A stretch of DNA of 7,167 nucleotides from Gammaproteobacteria bacterium. GTDB taxonomy: Bacteria; Pseudomonadota; Gammaproteobacteria; HK1. Below the pieces are notes generated by a model that saw only the letters and a list, made by a program, of their open reading frames with translations, did no database searches and was not told the origin of the DNA. The translations under genes and the position numbers were made by a program. The DNA lies in NCBI GenBank assembly GCA_020444775.1, contig JAGRHX010000745.1, positions 1-7,167 on the forward strand, given 5' to 3'. This document shows, piece by piece, positions 6,248-7,167 of this stretch. Numbering within the stretch: position 1 is the first letter of the stretch; every line of letters starts with the position of its first letter.

Positions 6248-6276
6248 TTGACCGGTCGTCGGCGTTGTACCAACAT
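6248..6276 (+). promoter_or_regulatory. Weak candidate sigma-70 promoter for the solute-binding protein gene
   Basis: TTGACC at 6248-6253 matches five of six bases of the -35 consensus. After a 17-base spacer, CAACAT at 6271-6276 matches only three of six bases of the -10 consensus. It lies about 60 bases before the gene start, a plausible distance. The poor -10 makes this tentative. Confidence 0.22.
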
Positions 6277-6322
6277 GAGGCATCGGCGCGAAGAATAAAG
6301 GCAAGCCACGTCCGCGGATATC

Positions 6323-6330
6323 GGAGGAGA
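6323..6330 (+). promoter_or_regulatory. Strong ribosome binding site of the solute-binding protein gene
   Basis: GGAGGAGA ends 8 bases before the ATG at 6339. It favours this ATG over a second in-frame ATG at 6351, which would lie about 20 bases away. Confidence 0.8.
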
Positions 6331-6338
6331 TTCACGAG

Positions 6339-7167
6339 ATGCAACTCACCATGGCCACACTGCCTCGAGCGCTCGCTTGCACCCGGCGCCGAGTGCTCCT
6401 CGCCACAGCGGCGCTCGCACTGTCGGTCTCGGCGCTCGTCGCCGACACGGCGCGCGCGCAGAGCGATAGCAAAACCATCATTGTCGTTCTCGCGGAGGAG
6501 CCGAGCACGCTCGACGGCTGCAACGGCAACACCTCGGCGACCGGGCGGGTGGTGCGCAACAACATCGTGGAAGGACTCACGGAGATCGATCCGAGCGATG
6601 GCTCGCTCAAGCCGCGCTTGGCGGTCTCGTGGGAGCGAGTGGACGATCTGACCTGGCGGTTCGAGCTGCGCCCGGGCGTCAAGTTCCACGACGGCGCGCC
6701 ATTCAACGCCGAGACCGCGACGAAGGCCATCTCGCGCACGCTCGACACGGAGCTCGACTGCGAGACGCGCCAGAAGTTCTTCGGGACGCTCAAGGTCAAG
6801 GGCCATCCGGTCGACGAGCTGACGCTCGAGCTGAAGACCGACAAGCCCGTACCGATCCTGCCCACCTACATGGGCTCGTTGATGCTCTCCTCGCCCAACA
6901 CACCGATGGACAAGGCGACCAATGCGCCCATCGGCACCGGCGCGTACAAGTTCGTCGAGTGGAAGCCGGGTCAGTACATCGTCGTCGCTCGCAACGATGA
7001 CTGGTGGGGCGAGAAGCCCCAGGCCGAGGCCGCGCGCTACATCTGGCGCACCGAGTCCGCGGTGCGCGCGGCGATGGTCGAGGTTGGCGAAGGCGACATC
7101 GCGCCCAATATCGCGGTGCAAGACGCGACGAATCCCAAGACCGACTTCAGCTACCCGAACTCCGAGA
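6339..7167 (+). CDS. ABC transporter substrate-binding protein, family 5 (peptide/nickel type), 3' partial
   Basis: The window shows 276 codons and the gene runs off the right edge; family members are usually about 500 to 550 residues. Residues 1-40 form a signal peptide: a basic TRRRVLL at 15-21, a hydrophobic stretch to about 35, and an AxA cleavage site at Ala38-Arg-Ala40 before Gln41. The TRR-R motif is Tat-like, but the Sec route is equally possible. The mature part has the hallmarks of SBP_bac_5 proteins such as DppA and OppA: EPSTLDG near the start, VEGLTEIDP followed by LKPRLAVSW, then TWRFELRPGVKFHDGAPFNAE, and later GTGAYKFVEWKPG with NDDWWGEKP. It would bind a peptide, opine or similar small solute in the periplasm and deliver it to a DppBCDF-type permease, expected beyond the window. 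The amidohydrolase upstream on the same strand may act on the imported compound, though relics of transposases separate them. Confidence 0.93.
   Translation, partial: MQLTMATLPRALACTRRRVLLATAALALSVSALVADTARAQSDSKTIIVVLAEEPSTLDGCNGNTSATGRVVRNNIVEGLTEIDPSDGSLKPRLAVSWERVDDLTWRFELRPGVKFHDGAPFNAETATKAISRTLDTELDCETRQKFFGTLKVKGHPVDELTLELKTDKPVPILPTYMGSLMLSSPNTPMDKATNAPIGTGAYKFVEWKPGQYIVVARNDDWWGEKPQAEAARYIWRTESAVRAAMVEVGEGDIAPNIAVQDATNPKTDFSYPNSE

Larger units (their letters stand above)
6041..6338. other. Intergenic stretch upstream of the solute-binding protein gene, no recognised gene
   Basis: About 300 bp without a gene I can support. Short open frames exist on both strands (for example plus 6015-6251, minus 6037-6309), but their translations show no family motif and look like GC-rich chance frames. 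The stretch should hold the promoter of the downstream transporter gene. A possible candidate is noted separately at 6248-6276. Confidence 0.5.

Noticed and set aside
6147..7121. Minus-strand open frame of 324 codons opposite the solute-binding protein
   Set aside because: Antisense of a well-recognised gene with signal peptide and SBP motifs; the minus translation has no family features.
1..7167. CRISPR arrays, tRNA or rRNA genes
   Set aside because: No regularly spaced repeats and no tRNA-like cloverleaf were found on reading through. A tRNA attachment site for the recombinase is not visible in this window.

Overview
The window looks like a junction between an acquired, defence-type segment and a GC-rich catabolic chromosome region of a pseudomonadote, perhaps a beta- or alphaproteobacterium. 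That guess rests on high GC with strong third-position G/C in the right half, an IS66-type transposase remnant, a family 5 ABC solute-binding protein and a cytosine-deaminase-like amidohydrolase. No rRNA, tRNA or CRISPR array was seen, so the taxon stays uncertain.

Left part (1 to about 3710). A long gene open at the left edge encodes a STAND-like P-loop ATPase with a helical/TPR-like region and a degenerate cold-shock (OB-fold) domain at its C-terminus. The residues at the window edge resemble the end of a SIR2-like domain, so the whole protein may be a SIR2-STAND-TPR antiphage-type effector. Its base composition is clearly more AT-rich than the right half. Converging on it from the other strand are a small putative membrane protein and, just upstream of that, a tyrosine recombinase. 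The recombinase keeps all its catalytic residues but has lost its N-terminal domain. A recombinase remnant beside a compositionally foreign defence-like gene fits the edge of a genomic island.

Middle part (about 3710 to 5658). After a short non-coding stretch with a perfect 14-bp tandem duplication come two plus-strand metabolic genes: a VOC-fold protein of 134 residues and a 400-residue amidohydrolase of the CodA/AtzC type. A 35-codon reading frame between them overlaps the amidohydrolase start as ATGA.

Right part (5659 to 7167). The next 350 bp or so hold two transposase relics in opposite orientations: a DDE fragment resembling IS1-type transposases (minus) and the C-terminal tail of an IS66 TnpC (plus). 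About 300 bp with no recognised gene follow. Then, behind a strong ribosome binding site, a peptide/nickel-type ABC transporter substrate-binding protein begins and runs off the right edge.

How the genes may work together: the solute-binding protein would capture a small amide, peptide or heterocycle in the periplasm, and the amidohydrolase could hydrolyse an imported ring or amide compound. This pairing is inferred from proximity only. The most interesting object is the large left-edge ATPase with its cold-shock-like tail.
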